From positions 1-64,000 of the forward strand of contig NZ_LSRP01000024.1 of the NCBI RefSeq assembly GCF_001885585.1: a stretch of DNA of 64,000 bases, written 5' to 3'. Numbering within the stretch: position 1 is the stretch's first letter; every line of letters starts with the position of its first letter. Shown piece after piece: positions 28,543-35,601 of this stretch. The translations under genes were made by a program, and so were the position numbers. The stretch is from Pararhizobium antarcticum (GTDB taxonomy: Bacteria; Pseudomonadota; Alphaproteobacteria; Rhizobiales; Rhizobiaceae). The notes under the pieces were generated by a model, which had not been told where the DNA came from, did not search any database, and worked only from the letters and a program-made list of their open reading frames with translations.

Positions 28543-29286
28543 TCAGGTGATATAGCCTTTTTTCATCGCCTTCACCACGGCCTGTGTCCGGTTTACCGCA
28601 TCCAGCTTCTTGGTCACGTGGTTCAGGTAGTGGTTCACGGTGTGCTCCGAGAGACCGATAATCCCGGCAATTTCCGAGCTGGTCTTGCCGGCCGCAGTCC
28701 AGCTCAGGCACTGGATCTCGCGCTCGGACAGGGTCGTCGCCGTATCCTTCCAGAAGGCTCCGATCTCGGTCAGGCGATTGTAGACGTGGATGGCAATCAT
28801 CTGCAGTTCCATCGTCGCGCTCATCGGCATTTCGACCTCATCCCCCATCAGGATGACAGCAGCACGGCTGCCATCGGCATCGTGGACTGGAAAATAATTG
28901 GCCTGCAGGATGCCGTGGTCGCGCAACATCGCGATATAGTCGTTGGATTCGACCGGGCGGCTGCTCTCCTTGTCCCAGTCCGAAAGCGAGAGCTGGAAGG
29001 GCGTGGTCGTTTCCCGCAAGCGACGGATGCCGGTCGAATGCTTGAGAAGCGAGATGCTGTCATATTTGTTGATCAGCTCACCCGGCATGTTCGAGACGAT
29101 CGACATGCTGGCGAGTTTATCGGTATCGAAACCAGGCACCGTGCAGATCATGAACGTCTTGAAGCCGAATGCCTGCGTCACTCTCTTCATGTAGCGGATG
29201 ACGTCGAACTGCGTTTCCAGTGTCGAAATTTCGGAGGCGAAGTCCCCACCGCGGGGTTGCCCTGTATCCTTCGGCCCGATTGTCAT
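28543..29286 (-). CDS. LuxR-family regulator with degenerate autoinducer-binding domain (paralogue 1)
   Basis: 247 residues. An N-terminal autoinducer-domain-like region (about 15-165) and a C-terminal LuxR helix-turn-helix (LSEREIQCLSWTAAGKTSSE, LSEHTVNHYLNHVTKKL). The AHL-contact positions of TraR appear changed (Trp57 to Leu, Asp70 to Ser or Thr), and only the Tyr61 equivalent remains in INKYD. I chose the ATG at 29286, behind GCGGGAAG. It is the downstream member of a tandem pair, and the HTH is more than half identical by eye to that of the next gene. Confidence 0.88.
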   Translation of the reverse strand: MTIGPKDTGQPRGGDFASEISTLETQFDVIRYMKRVTQAFGFKTFMICTVPGFDTDKLASMSIVSNMPGELINKYDSISLLKHSTGIRRLRETTTPFQLSLSDWDKESSRPVESNDYIAMLRDHGILQANYFPVHDADGSRAAVILMGDEVEMPMSATMELQMIAIHVYNRLTEIGAFWKDTATTLSEREIQCLSWTAAGKTSSEIAGIIGLSEHTVNHYLNHVTKKLDAVNRTQAVVKAMKKGYIT

Positions 29287-29458
29287 TGCTTCCCGCATTC
29301 CAAAATCCCGTCTTCGGTGCCACTGCCGGATGCGATCTCCGGCACTATGCAGAGCCAGTCGCACGTCGTTACAGCGACCTCAACGGGCAGACATCCGGAC
29401 GGACCGCTGCGTTTCGTCGCATTCCAATTGCCTTGCCTCATGCTTGAACTCATATCTG

Positions 29459-30265
29459 TCAGTTGATCAGACCGGCGCGAATCGCTTTTGCGACCGTTTG
29501 CACACGGTTGACCGAATCCAGTTTCCGGGTGGCCCGGTTCAAATAGTGATTGACCGTATATTCCGAGAGAGAAAGAATTTTTGCCATTTCGCTGGTCGTC
29601 TTTCCGGCTGCTGCCCAGAACAGACATTCCAGCTCGCGTTTCGAAAGCGGCGTATTGTTGCGGGCATAGTTCTTTGCCTTGAGCTCGCTCAGGCGATTGA
29701 AAAGTCCACCGGCGACAAACGTCAGTTCGTTCATTTCCTGGCACGAAACAAGTTCCCGATCTCCGCCGAATGCAACGGCACCGCATGTGCCCTTGGTATC
29801 GTGGACGGGGATGTAAATGCCGCGCTTCATGCCCATCCTGTCAAACAGGGAAAGGACCACGGCCCCCTTTCCGTCCGACCGTCGACGCGAATCGACGATG
29901 GCATCATAGGTAAAGGGAATGGTGCTGCGGCGCAGCCGGCTGATCACCGGGCTTCCCGCCATGAGATTGGCCTCGTCATACCCCTTCAGAAATTCGTGTG
30001 GCCAATTGGTCATCAGTGTTGATTCTTCGAGGCTGTTGCTGTCCCGGACGGGAACCGCGATGACGATGAAGCCTTTGAACCCATAGGCATGGGCCAGACC
30101 GTCCAGACCACACCGGACATCGGCTTCTTCAGTCATTTCCTCGGCGATCCGATGACCATCCGCTGGCGTAATGGCGCGGGCGGTCTGGTCGAAATCGAAA
30201 AGCCCATCCTCGTTCCGGCTTCTGACGGGCCGATCCGGTGTCTTAGAAACACTCAAGCGCCACAT
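29459..30265 (-). CDS. LuxR-family regulator with degenerate autoinducer-binding domain (paralogue 2)
   Basis: 268 residues. The same architecture as its neighbour: an autoinducer-like domain with HEFLKGYDEANLMAGSPV, where TraR Trp57 corresponds to Phe and Asp70 to Ser, then LSKRELECLFWAAAGKTTSE and LSEYTVNHYLNRATRKL in the HTH. No luxI-type synthase is present in the window. The paired degenerate LuxR layout recalls VisN/VisR, which act as a heterodimer in rhizobial motility control. However, the flagellar gene context of visNR is absent, so I do not assign that name. Confidence 0.88.
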   Translation of the reverse strand: MWRLSVSKTPDRPVRSRNEDGLFDFDQTARAITPADGHRIAEEMTEEADVRCGLDGLAHAYGFKGFIVIAVPVRDSNSLEESTLMTNWPHEFLKGYDEANLMAGSPVISRLRRSTIPFTYDAIVDSRRRSDGKGAVVLSLFDRMGMKRGIYIPVHDTKGTCGAVAFGGDRELVSCQEMNELTFVAGGLFNRLSELKAKNYARNNTPLSKRELECLFWAAAGKTTSEMAKILSLSEYTVNHYLNRATRKLDSVNRVQTVAKAIRAGLIN

Positions 30266-30415
30266 CTGAGCAACATTCCTTCATTAGAGCCACAATCAAA
30301 CGTGTCCGGTGATGCATGCCGTGGCCAAGGCCGGCGAAGTCCTTTGTAATGATATATCAAGGCTACAGCTCTCGTTTCACCACGTCCAGTCGAAGAAACT
30401 AATTTACCGTAAAGT

Positions 30416-30433
30416 CCCGGGTTTGTGCCCGGG
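30416..30433 (-). repeat. GC-rich hairpin downstream of the IclR gene
   Basis: CCCGGG-tttgtg-CCCGGG lies 24 bp beyond the IclR stop. On the minus strand it is followed by ACTTTAC, a poor T-run, so it is at best a weak terminator. Confidence 0.4.
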
Positions 30434-30456
30434 GTTCCACGGACCTCCAGACATAC

Positions 30457-31272
30457 CTAGCGACCCGGCCCAAGCCGGACTTCAACGTCCCGCTCGATCG
30501 CGTGTGCTGCCTCTTTGACAACAACCGCCCAGATCTCCAGTTGTTCCATGGCGACGCGATAGGCAGGCCCCGTTACCGAAACCCCGGCAACAATGCCATG
30601 GCGCGGCGCATCGATGGGAGCGGCAACGCAGCGGATGCCGCTCTCATGCTCTTCACGGTCAAACGCGTATCCCACCCGGCGCACCATCAGGAGTTCCGCC
30701 ATCAGTTCGGATGCGGAGCGATGCGTGGTCGGCGTATAGGAGTGGAACGAAAACTGTGCCATAAGGTCATCGAGACGCTTCTGTGGAAGGACCGACAAGG
30801 CCGCCTTGCCGACGCCGGTGCAATAGACCGGCGAGGCGTTGCCGATCTGCGAATTCATGCGGACCGCCTGCCGGCTTTCGACCTTGTCGAGATAGATGAT
30901 TTCCTGACCATGCAGGATGCCGAGATGCACCGTCTCTCCCGTTCGCTCGTGCAGTGTCTTCAGATGCGGCTCGGCGACGGTCCGGAACTGGTTCTTTGCC
31001 CAGGCATTGGAGGCGAATTTCAACAGGCGCATGCCCGGTTCGTAACGCAGGTCTGGCGCCAGGTTCAGCAGGCCCTCCTCCACCAGATGCGACAGGTGCC
31101 GGTGCAGAGTGCCACGCGGCTGGCCACTCAGCGCGAGGATTTCGGTGAAGCGCAGCGGCGTCTGCGCAGTCGAGACAAGCTCCAGAACTGCGATCGCCTT
31201 GCCGAGCGTACCGGTGTCGTTCGCGGCCACGCGCCCGACATCGTCATCCCTATCGAATTCGCGTTTCGCCAT
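30457..31272 (-). CDS. IclR-family transcriptional regulator of the adjacent sugar operon
   Basis: 271 residues. A winged-helix N-terminus (GTLGKAIAVLELVSTAQTPL, QPRGTLHRHLSHLVEEGLLN) and a C-terminal IclR effector domain (ETVHLGILHGQEIIYLDKVE, YCTGVGKAALSVLP, GVSVTGPAYRV). I chose the ATG at 31272. It is divergent from the dehydrogenase-dgoK-dgoA-lactonase operon, with a 137-bp shared control region containing a perfect dyad. By analogy to galactose/galactonate regulators it is probably a repressor relieved by a pathway intermediate. Confidence 0.93.
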   Translation of the reverse strand: MAKREFDRDDDVGRVAANDTGTLGKAIAVLELVSTAQTPLRFTEILALSGQPRGTLHRHLSHLVEEGLLNLAPDLRYEPGMRLLKFASNAWAKNQFRTVAEPHLKTLHERTGETVHLGILHGQEIIYLDKVESRQAVRMNSQIGNASPVYCTGVGKAALSVLPQKRLDDLMAQFSFHSYTPTTHRSASELMAELLMVRRVGYAFDREEHESGIRCVAAPIDAPRHGIVAGVSVTGPAYRVAMEQLEIWAVVVKEAAHAIERDVEVRLGPGR

Positions 31273-31310
31273 GTAACTTTCGTCCTTCGATCTGTCGTCC
31301 GCTCCAGCGC

Positions 31311-31340
31311 TTGACAAGGTCGTCAGCCTAGACCGATAAT
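31311..31340 (+). promoter_or_regulatory. sigma70-like promoter of the sugar-acid operon
   Basis: TTGACA at 31311-31316 and GATAAT at 31335-31340 with an 18-bp spacer. The start site is predicted near 31347. The -35 is perfect and the -10 has five of six matches. Confidence 0.65.
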
Positions 31341-31359
31341 TCCAGATAATCAAATCATG

Positions 31360-31374
31360 TTCCAATATTTGGAA
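31360..31374. promoter_or_regulatory. candidate IclR operator
   Basis: Perfect dyad TTCCAA-tat-TTGGAA. It lies about 13 bp downstream of the predicted start site, where bound IclR would block transcription. The half-site TTCCA/TGGAA resembles known IclR-family operators. Confidence 0.6.
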
Positions 31375-31409
31375 TCAATAAACAGATCAACTGCTTCTGC
31401 AGGGAGAAA

Positions 31410-32186
31410 ATGTCCATGGCCATGCCGTCCGCCCGCTTCCCGGACTTGAAGGACCGCGCCGTACTGATCACCGGCGGCAGTTCCGGCATTGGTGCGGCGC
31501 TCGTTGAAGGCTTTCTCGCGCAAGGATCACGCGTCGCCTTCATCGATATCGATCGCACCGCCGGAGAGGCGCTGGTCGAACGGCTCGCGGACAATGACAC
31601 CGGTGCGCCGGTCTTCATCAAAGCCGACCTGCGCGACATCGACGCCATGCGCCTTGCCGTTGAACAGGCCGTGGCGGCGATCGGACCGATCGGCGTCCTC
31701 ATCAACAATGCCGCCCGCGACGATCGCAACCTGCTGGAGGAGGTCACGCCGGAGACATGGGACGAAAGCCAGGCCGTCAATCTGCGCCCGCATTTTTTCA
31801 TGGCACAGGCGGTAGCACCCTCTATGCGATCTCTTGGCCATGGATCGATCATCAATTTCTCGTCGATCGCCTTCATGCTCAATGTGGGCGACCTTCCGGT
31901 CTATTCGGCGGCCAAGGCCGGCATTATCGGCCTGACGAAGTCGCTGGCCGGACATCTCGGTCCCGAAAATATCCGCGTCAACGCCGTGTTGCCGGGCATG
32001 GTGGTGACGCAGCGACAGAAGGACCTCTGGCTGACTGACGGGTCGATCAAGGCGATGATCGAGAAACAATGCCTGAAGCGCACGCTGCTGGCAGAGGATC
32101 TTGTCGGTCCCTGCCTCTACCTCGCGTCCGATTGCTCTCAAGGCATGACCGCACAAACAATGATCGTCGATGGAGGCGTTTTCTGA
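31410..32186 (+). CDS. SDR family oxidoreductase, probable galactose/aldose 1-dehydrogenase
   Basis: 258 residues. Short-chain dehydrogenase with the cofactor motif VLITGGSSGIGAALVEGF, VLINNAARDD, and the catalytic Ser then Tyr-x3-Lys (INFSSIAFM and PVYSAAKAGIIGL). IDIDR after beta-2 suggests NAD(H) preference. AGGGAG precedes the ATG. It is first in an operon with dgoK, dgoA and a lactonase, so the role is inferred as oxidation of a sugar to a lactone at the head of the DeLey-Doudoroff route. It ends with a TGATG overlap with dgoK. Confidence 0.88.
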   Translation: MSMAMPSARFPDLKDRAVLITGGSSGIGAALVEGFLAQGSRVAFIDIDRTAGEALVERLADNDTGAPVFIKADLRDIDAMRLAVEQAVAAIGPIGVLINNAARDDRNLLEEVTPETWDESQAVNLRPHFFMAQAVAPSMRSLGHGSIINFSSIAFMLNVGDLPVYSAAKAGIIGLTKSLAGHLGPENIRVNAVLPGMVVTQRQKDLWLTDGSIKAMIEKQCLKRTLLAEDLVGPCLYLASDCSQGMTAQTMIVDGGVF

Positions 32187-33115
32187 TGGTGGCAACGATC
32201 GGGGCGGCACAGTATGTCGCCGTGGACTGGGGAACATCGAGCTTCCGGCTCTGGCTGATCGGCCGGGATGGCGCGGTGCTGGCCGAGCGCCGCAGTGGCG
32301 ACGGCATGACCACAGCCGCCAAGACCGGGTTCGAAACGGTCCTGCAATCCCATCTTGACGCCATCTCCGCCCCCGCCGGCCTGCCGGTCATCGTCTGCGG
32401 CATGGCCGGCGCGCGACAGGGCTGGGTCGAGGCGGGCTATCTGGATACGCCGGCAGCGCTTGCCGACATCGTCCATGCCGCCGTGCCCGTGCCCGGTATC
32501 AACAGGGACGTGCGTATCCTGCCGGGCCTTGCCCAGCGCGACCCGGCGGCTGCCGACGTGCTGCGCGGCGAAGAGACCCAACTGCTCGGCGCCGGCGACA
32601 TCCTGCTGTCGGGCGATCATCTTGTCTGCATGCCCGGGACCCACAGCAAGTGGGTTCGCGTCGCCCAAGGCGTTGTCACCGGCTTTTCCACCTTCATGAC
32701 CGGTGAACTGTTCGATGCGATTTCCAAGCACACGATCCTCAGCCACACGGTGGGTGACGGCGGCAGCTTCGATGGCACGCATCCGGCCTTTGTCGCTGCG
32801 GTGAAACAGATCCGGGACAATCCGGCGCTTGCCACCAACCGTCTGTTTTCGGTGCGCGCCGGACAATTGCTGCATGCCCTGCCCGCGACCGACGGCAAGG
32901 CGCGGCTGTCCGGAACGTTGATCGGCCTCGAAATCGCCGGGGCGCTGAGCACGGTCGATGCCGGCGGCGGCCTCTGCCTGGTCGCTTCGGGACCGCTCGG
33001 CGCACTCTACAGGGCTGCCTTTGCCGCCTTCAACCTTGATCCCATTCTGATCGATGCCGATGACGCCGTGCGTCATGGACTGGCATCGGCCGCCCGCGCG
33101 CTCTGGCCGCAATGA
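32186..33115 (+). CDS. dgoK: 2-dehydro-3-deoxygalactonokinase
   Basis: 309 residues. DgoK phosphorylates 2-dehydro-3-deoxygalactonate at C6. The ATPase-fold start VAVDWGTSSFRLWLIGRDG, SGDGMTT, CGMAGARQGWVEAGYL, RGEETQL, and CMPGTHSKWVRV are typical of the family. It is coupled to its neighbours at both ends (1-nt overlap upstream, 4-nt overlap downstream). Confidence 0.95.
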   Translation: MVATIGAAQYVAVDWGTSSFRLWLIGRDGAVLAERRSGDGMTTAAKTGFETVLQSHLDAISAPAGLPVIVCGMAGARQGWVEAGYLDTPAALADIVHAAVPVPGINRDVRILPGLAQRDPAAADVLRGEETQLLGAGDILLSGDHLVCMPGTHSKWVRVAQGVVTGFSTFMTGELFDAISKHTILSHTVGDGGSFDGTHPAFVAAVKQIRDNPALATNRLFSVRAGQLLHALPATDGKARLSGTLIGLEIAGALSTVDAGGGLCLVASGPLGALYRAAFAAFNLDPILIDADDAVRHGLASAARALWPQ

Positions 33116-33765
33116 AGAAAGTCGAAACCAGCATGACCCGTATTCCCTTCCCGACCATGAAATATCCGCTGATCGCCATTCTGCGCGGCTTGAAACCTTC
33201 CGAAACCGAAGCCTTGGTCGGCGCGTTGATCGAAGCCGGCTTTACGGCGATCGAGATCCCGCTGAATTCACCGGAGCCGTTCCGCTCGATCGAAATGGCC
33301 GTCAAAATGGCGCCGGCCGGCTGCCTGATCGGCGCCGGCACGGTGCTGACCACAGAGCAGGTCGAACAACTCGACGGCGTCGGCGGAAAACTGATGGTCA
33401 GCCCCAATGTCGAGCCGGCGGTCATTTCGCTGGCCGCAGCCAAGGGCATGATCACCATGCCCGGCGTCTTTACGCCGACGGAAGCGCTTGCAGCGGCAAA
33501 GGCCGGCGCAACGGGGCTGAAATTCTTCCCGGCCAGCGTGCTTGGTGCATCCGGCATCGCGGCCATCCGCACCGTGCTGCCGCCGGAACTGGAGATTGCT
33601 GCCGTCGGCGGCGTGTCGGAGACCAATTTTGCGGATTATGCCAAGATCGGCATCAAGAGCTTCGGCCTCGGCTCCAGCCTTTACAAGGCCGGCATGGACG
33701 CCTCTGAAGTGGCCACGCGTGCCCGGGTGACGCTTGCTGCCTATGACGCAGTTTATGGAGGCTGA
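33112..33765 (+). CDS. dgoA: 2-dehydro-3-deoxy-6-phosphogalactonate aldolase
   Basis: 217 residues. Class I KDPG/KDPGal aldolase: PLIAILRGLKPSETEALVGA, IEIPLNSPEPFRSIE, GAGTVLTTEQV, ATGLKFFPASVLGASG with the Schiff-base Lys in LKFFPA, and AVGGVSETNFADY. It yields pyruvate and glyceraldehyde 3-phosphate. The first ATG is at 33112; MTRIPFP at 33133 is an alternative. Confidence 0.95.
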   Translation: MKKVETSMTRIPFPTMKYPLIAILRGLKPSETEALVGALIEAGFTAIEIPLNSPEPFRSIEMAVKMAPAGCLIGAGTVLTTEQVEQLDGVGGKLMVSPNVEPAVISLAAAKGMITMPGVFTPTEALAAAKAGATGLKFFPASVLGASGIAAIRTVLPPELEIAAVGGVSETNFADYAKIGIKSFGLGSSLYKAGMDASEVATRARVTLAAYDAVYGG

Positions 33766-33766
33766 C

Positions 33767-34651
33767 ATGACCACGACCATCCCGTTTAAAGGCACGACCC
33801 TTTGCGCCGCGCCGTCCGAACTGGGCGAAGGCCCGACCTATGATCCGACGACCGGCACCGTCTGGTGGTTCAACATCAAGGGCAAGGAATTGCATGAACT
33901 GCACCTGGAAAGCGGCCGCAAGCAGGTTCACCCGCTGCCCTTCCTCGGCAGCGTGCTCGCCGCCATCGATCCGGAGCGCCAGCTGATCGCGTCGGACCAG
34001 GGTCTTTTCATTCGCGAGATCGCGACCGGCAAACTCGAAGCCCACGCGACGCTCGATGAAGATGCCGGCATACGCTCGAATGATGGACGCATGCATGTTT
34101 CCGGAAGCCTCTGGGTCAGCACCATGGGGCGCAAGGCGGAAAATCAGGCCGGCGCGATCTATCACGTCGCGGCGGGCACGGTGACCCGGCTCTTCGGCAA
34201 CCTCTCCATCCCCAACGGCATCTGCTTCTCACCGGACGGGAGAACAGGCTATTTCGTCGATTCCGCCGTCAACCATATCATGCAGGTTCCGCTCGATCCG
34301 AAAAGCGGCCTGCCCACGGGTGACGCGGTGCTGTTCAGCGACCAGAGCGGCGAAGCCGGCGCTGTCGATGGTTCGGTCTGCGATGCCGATGGCCTGATCT
34401 ATAATGCTCGCTGGGGCGAGGGTGCGGTCGATGTCTATGCACCGGATGGCACGCGCCTGCGCCGCTACGCCGTGCCCGCGACACAAACGAGCTGCCCGGC
34501 CTTCATCGGCGCCCATGCCGACAGGCTGATGGTGACATCGGCATGGCAGGACATGGATGACAGCGCCCGTGCCGCCGATCCGCTGGCCGGCCAGACCTTT
34601 GATCTCGGCATTGCGGTCAAGGGCCGGTTCGAACCGGCCTATCGTTTGTAA
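33767..34651 (+). CDS. SMP-30/gluconolactonase family lactonase
   Basis: 294 residues. Six-bladed beta-propeller lactonase. The metal ligand Glu is in SELGEGPTYDPTTGTVWW; RSNDGRMHVSGSLWVSTMG, NGICFSPDGRTGYFVDSA, and DGSVCDADGLIYNARWGEG supply the Asn and Asp ligands. It would hydrolyse the lactone made by the upstream SDR. GGAG lies before the ATG, 1 nt after the dgoA stop. Confidence 0.93.
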   Translation: MTTTIPFKGTTLCAAPSELGEGPTYDPTTGTVWWFNIKGKELHELHLESGRKQVHPLPFLGSVLAAIDPERQLIASDQGLFIREIATGKLEAHATLDEDAGIRSNDGRMHVSGSLWVSTMGRKAENQAGAIYHVAAGTVTRLFGNLSIPNGICFSPDGRTGYFVDSAVNHIMQVPLDPKSGLPTGDAVLFSDQSGEAGAVDGSVCDADGLIYNARWGEGAVDVYAPDGTRLRRYAVPATQTSCPAFIGAHADRLMVTSAWQDMDDSARAADPLAGQTFDLGIAVKGRFEPAYRL

Positions 34652-34666
34652 AAGGCTGTAACTCCT

Positions 34667-34714
34667 CCGGTGAACCAACGCTGATGTCGTTTCCAGCGAC
34701 ATCCAGTTCACCGG
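34667..34714 (+). repeat. nested stem-loop after the sugar operon
   Basis: The outer stem CCGGTGAAC/GTTCACCGG (34667-34675, 34706-34714) encloses the inner stem GATGTCG/CGACATC (34683-34689, 34697-34703). The only T-rich stretch is a TTTT about 10 nt downstream. It may act as an imperfect terminator or 3' stabiliser of the lactonase message. Confidence 0.5.
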
Positions 34715-34894
34715 CGAGGCCGCTTTTCGACGACAGCACGCAGATCAAAGCGCCAAAAAGTTCCAAAGTTTTTGATTGAGTTTTTTCGGAACCGATCCTG
34801 TTTACTCACGTTGTCTGGGCATCACCGGTGCAGCACCGAACCAAATATGACCGCTGCGCCCCGATCGAAGAACAATTTGAAAGGTAGTTTTGAC

Positions 34895-35497
34895 ATGACC
34901 AAGAAACTCGTAGCTTCCGTTGCCGCTGGTGCTCTTTTCGCAGGCATGACTGCTTTCGCGCCGATGACCTTCGCGCAGGAAACAACCCAGCCACAGACGC
35001 AGACCATGGAACCGGCCCAGGCCACGCCGGAACAGCCGGCTGATGCCACGACCACGATGGGCTCGGCGCAGACGACCCCGGCCGCAGGTTCCAATTACCT
35101 GACCATGCAGGGTCAGGACCAGATCTCGGCCAACACCTATATCGGCCAGTCGGTCTACAATTCCGCGGATGAAAGCATCGGCGAAATCAGCGACCTGATC
35201 TTCACCATGGACGGCTCGGTTGAAGCCGCTGTGATTGGCGTCGGTGGCTTCCTCGGCATAGGCGAAAAGAATGTCGCCGTTCCGCTCGACACCATCACGG
35301 TTACCGCTGTTCCGGACTCCGATGAGCTGAAGCTGACGACGGCTGAAACCGCCGACACGCTGAACGCAGCGCCGGAATTCAAGACCAAGGCGCAGCAGAC
35401 TGCTGAAACCAATGCTGCCACTCCGGTTGATTCGTCGACGACATCGTCGACCGGTACGGCTCCGGCCACCGCCGTACAGCCGGCCCCGGTTGAGTAA
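34895..35497 (+). CDS. secreted PRC-barrel domain protein
   Basis: 200 residues. The signal peptide (MTKKLVASVAAGALFAGM, cleavage near TFAQE) is followed by a Thr/Gln/Pro-rich linker and a PRC-barrel (about residues 78-145: YIGQSVYNSADESIGEISDL, VAVPLDTITVTA). The C-terminal tail is low in complexity (Thr/Ala/Ser/Pro). AAAGG lies before the ATG at 34895. PRC-barrel proteins of this exported type are common in rhizobia and of unknown role; some respond to stress. Confidence 0.88.
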   Translation: MTKKLVASVAAGALFAGMTAFAPMTFAQETTQPQTQTMEPAQATPEQPADATTTMGSAQTTPAAGSNYLTMQGQDQISANTYIGQSVYNSADESIGEISDLIFTMDGSVEAAVIGVGGFLGIGEKNVAVPLDTITVTAVPDSDELKLTTAETADTLNAAPEFKTKAQQTAETNAATPVDSSTTSSTGTAPATAVQPAPVE

Positions 35498-35522
35498 TCA
35501 TCAAGTCAGCCATTCTGCGAGA

Positions 35523-35549
35523 GGGCGGTGCTTCGGCGCCGCCCTTTTT
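35523..35549 (+). terminator. terminator of the PRC-barrel gene with UUCG tetraloop
   Basis: GGGCGGTGC, loop TTCG, GCGCCGCCC (one G-U), then TTTTT. The C(UUCG)G loop is exceptionally stable. It lies 25 bp after the stop. Confidence 0.92.
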
Positions 35550-35601
35550 CGTTGTTTGATGAGAGGGCGCAAATCATGGCACGTCGCTGCTGCGCTCTCC
35601 C

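Noticed and set aside
28543-30265. Naming the LuxR pair visN/visR
   Set aside because: The architecture fits, but the flagellar gene neighbourhood is missing and I cannot run a comparison; orphan LuxR pairs are common.
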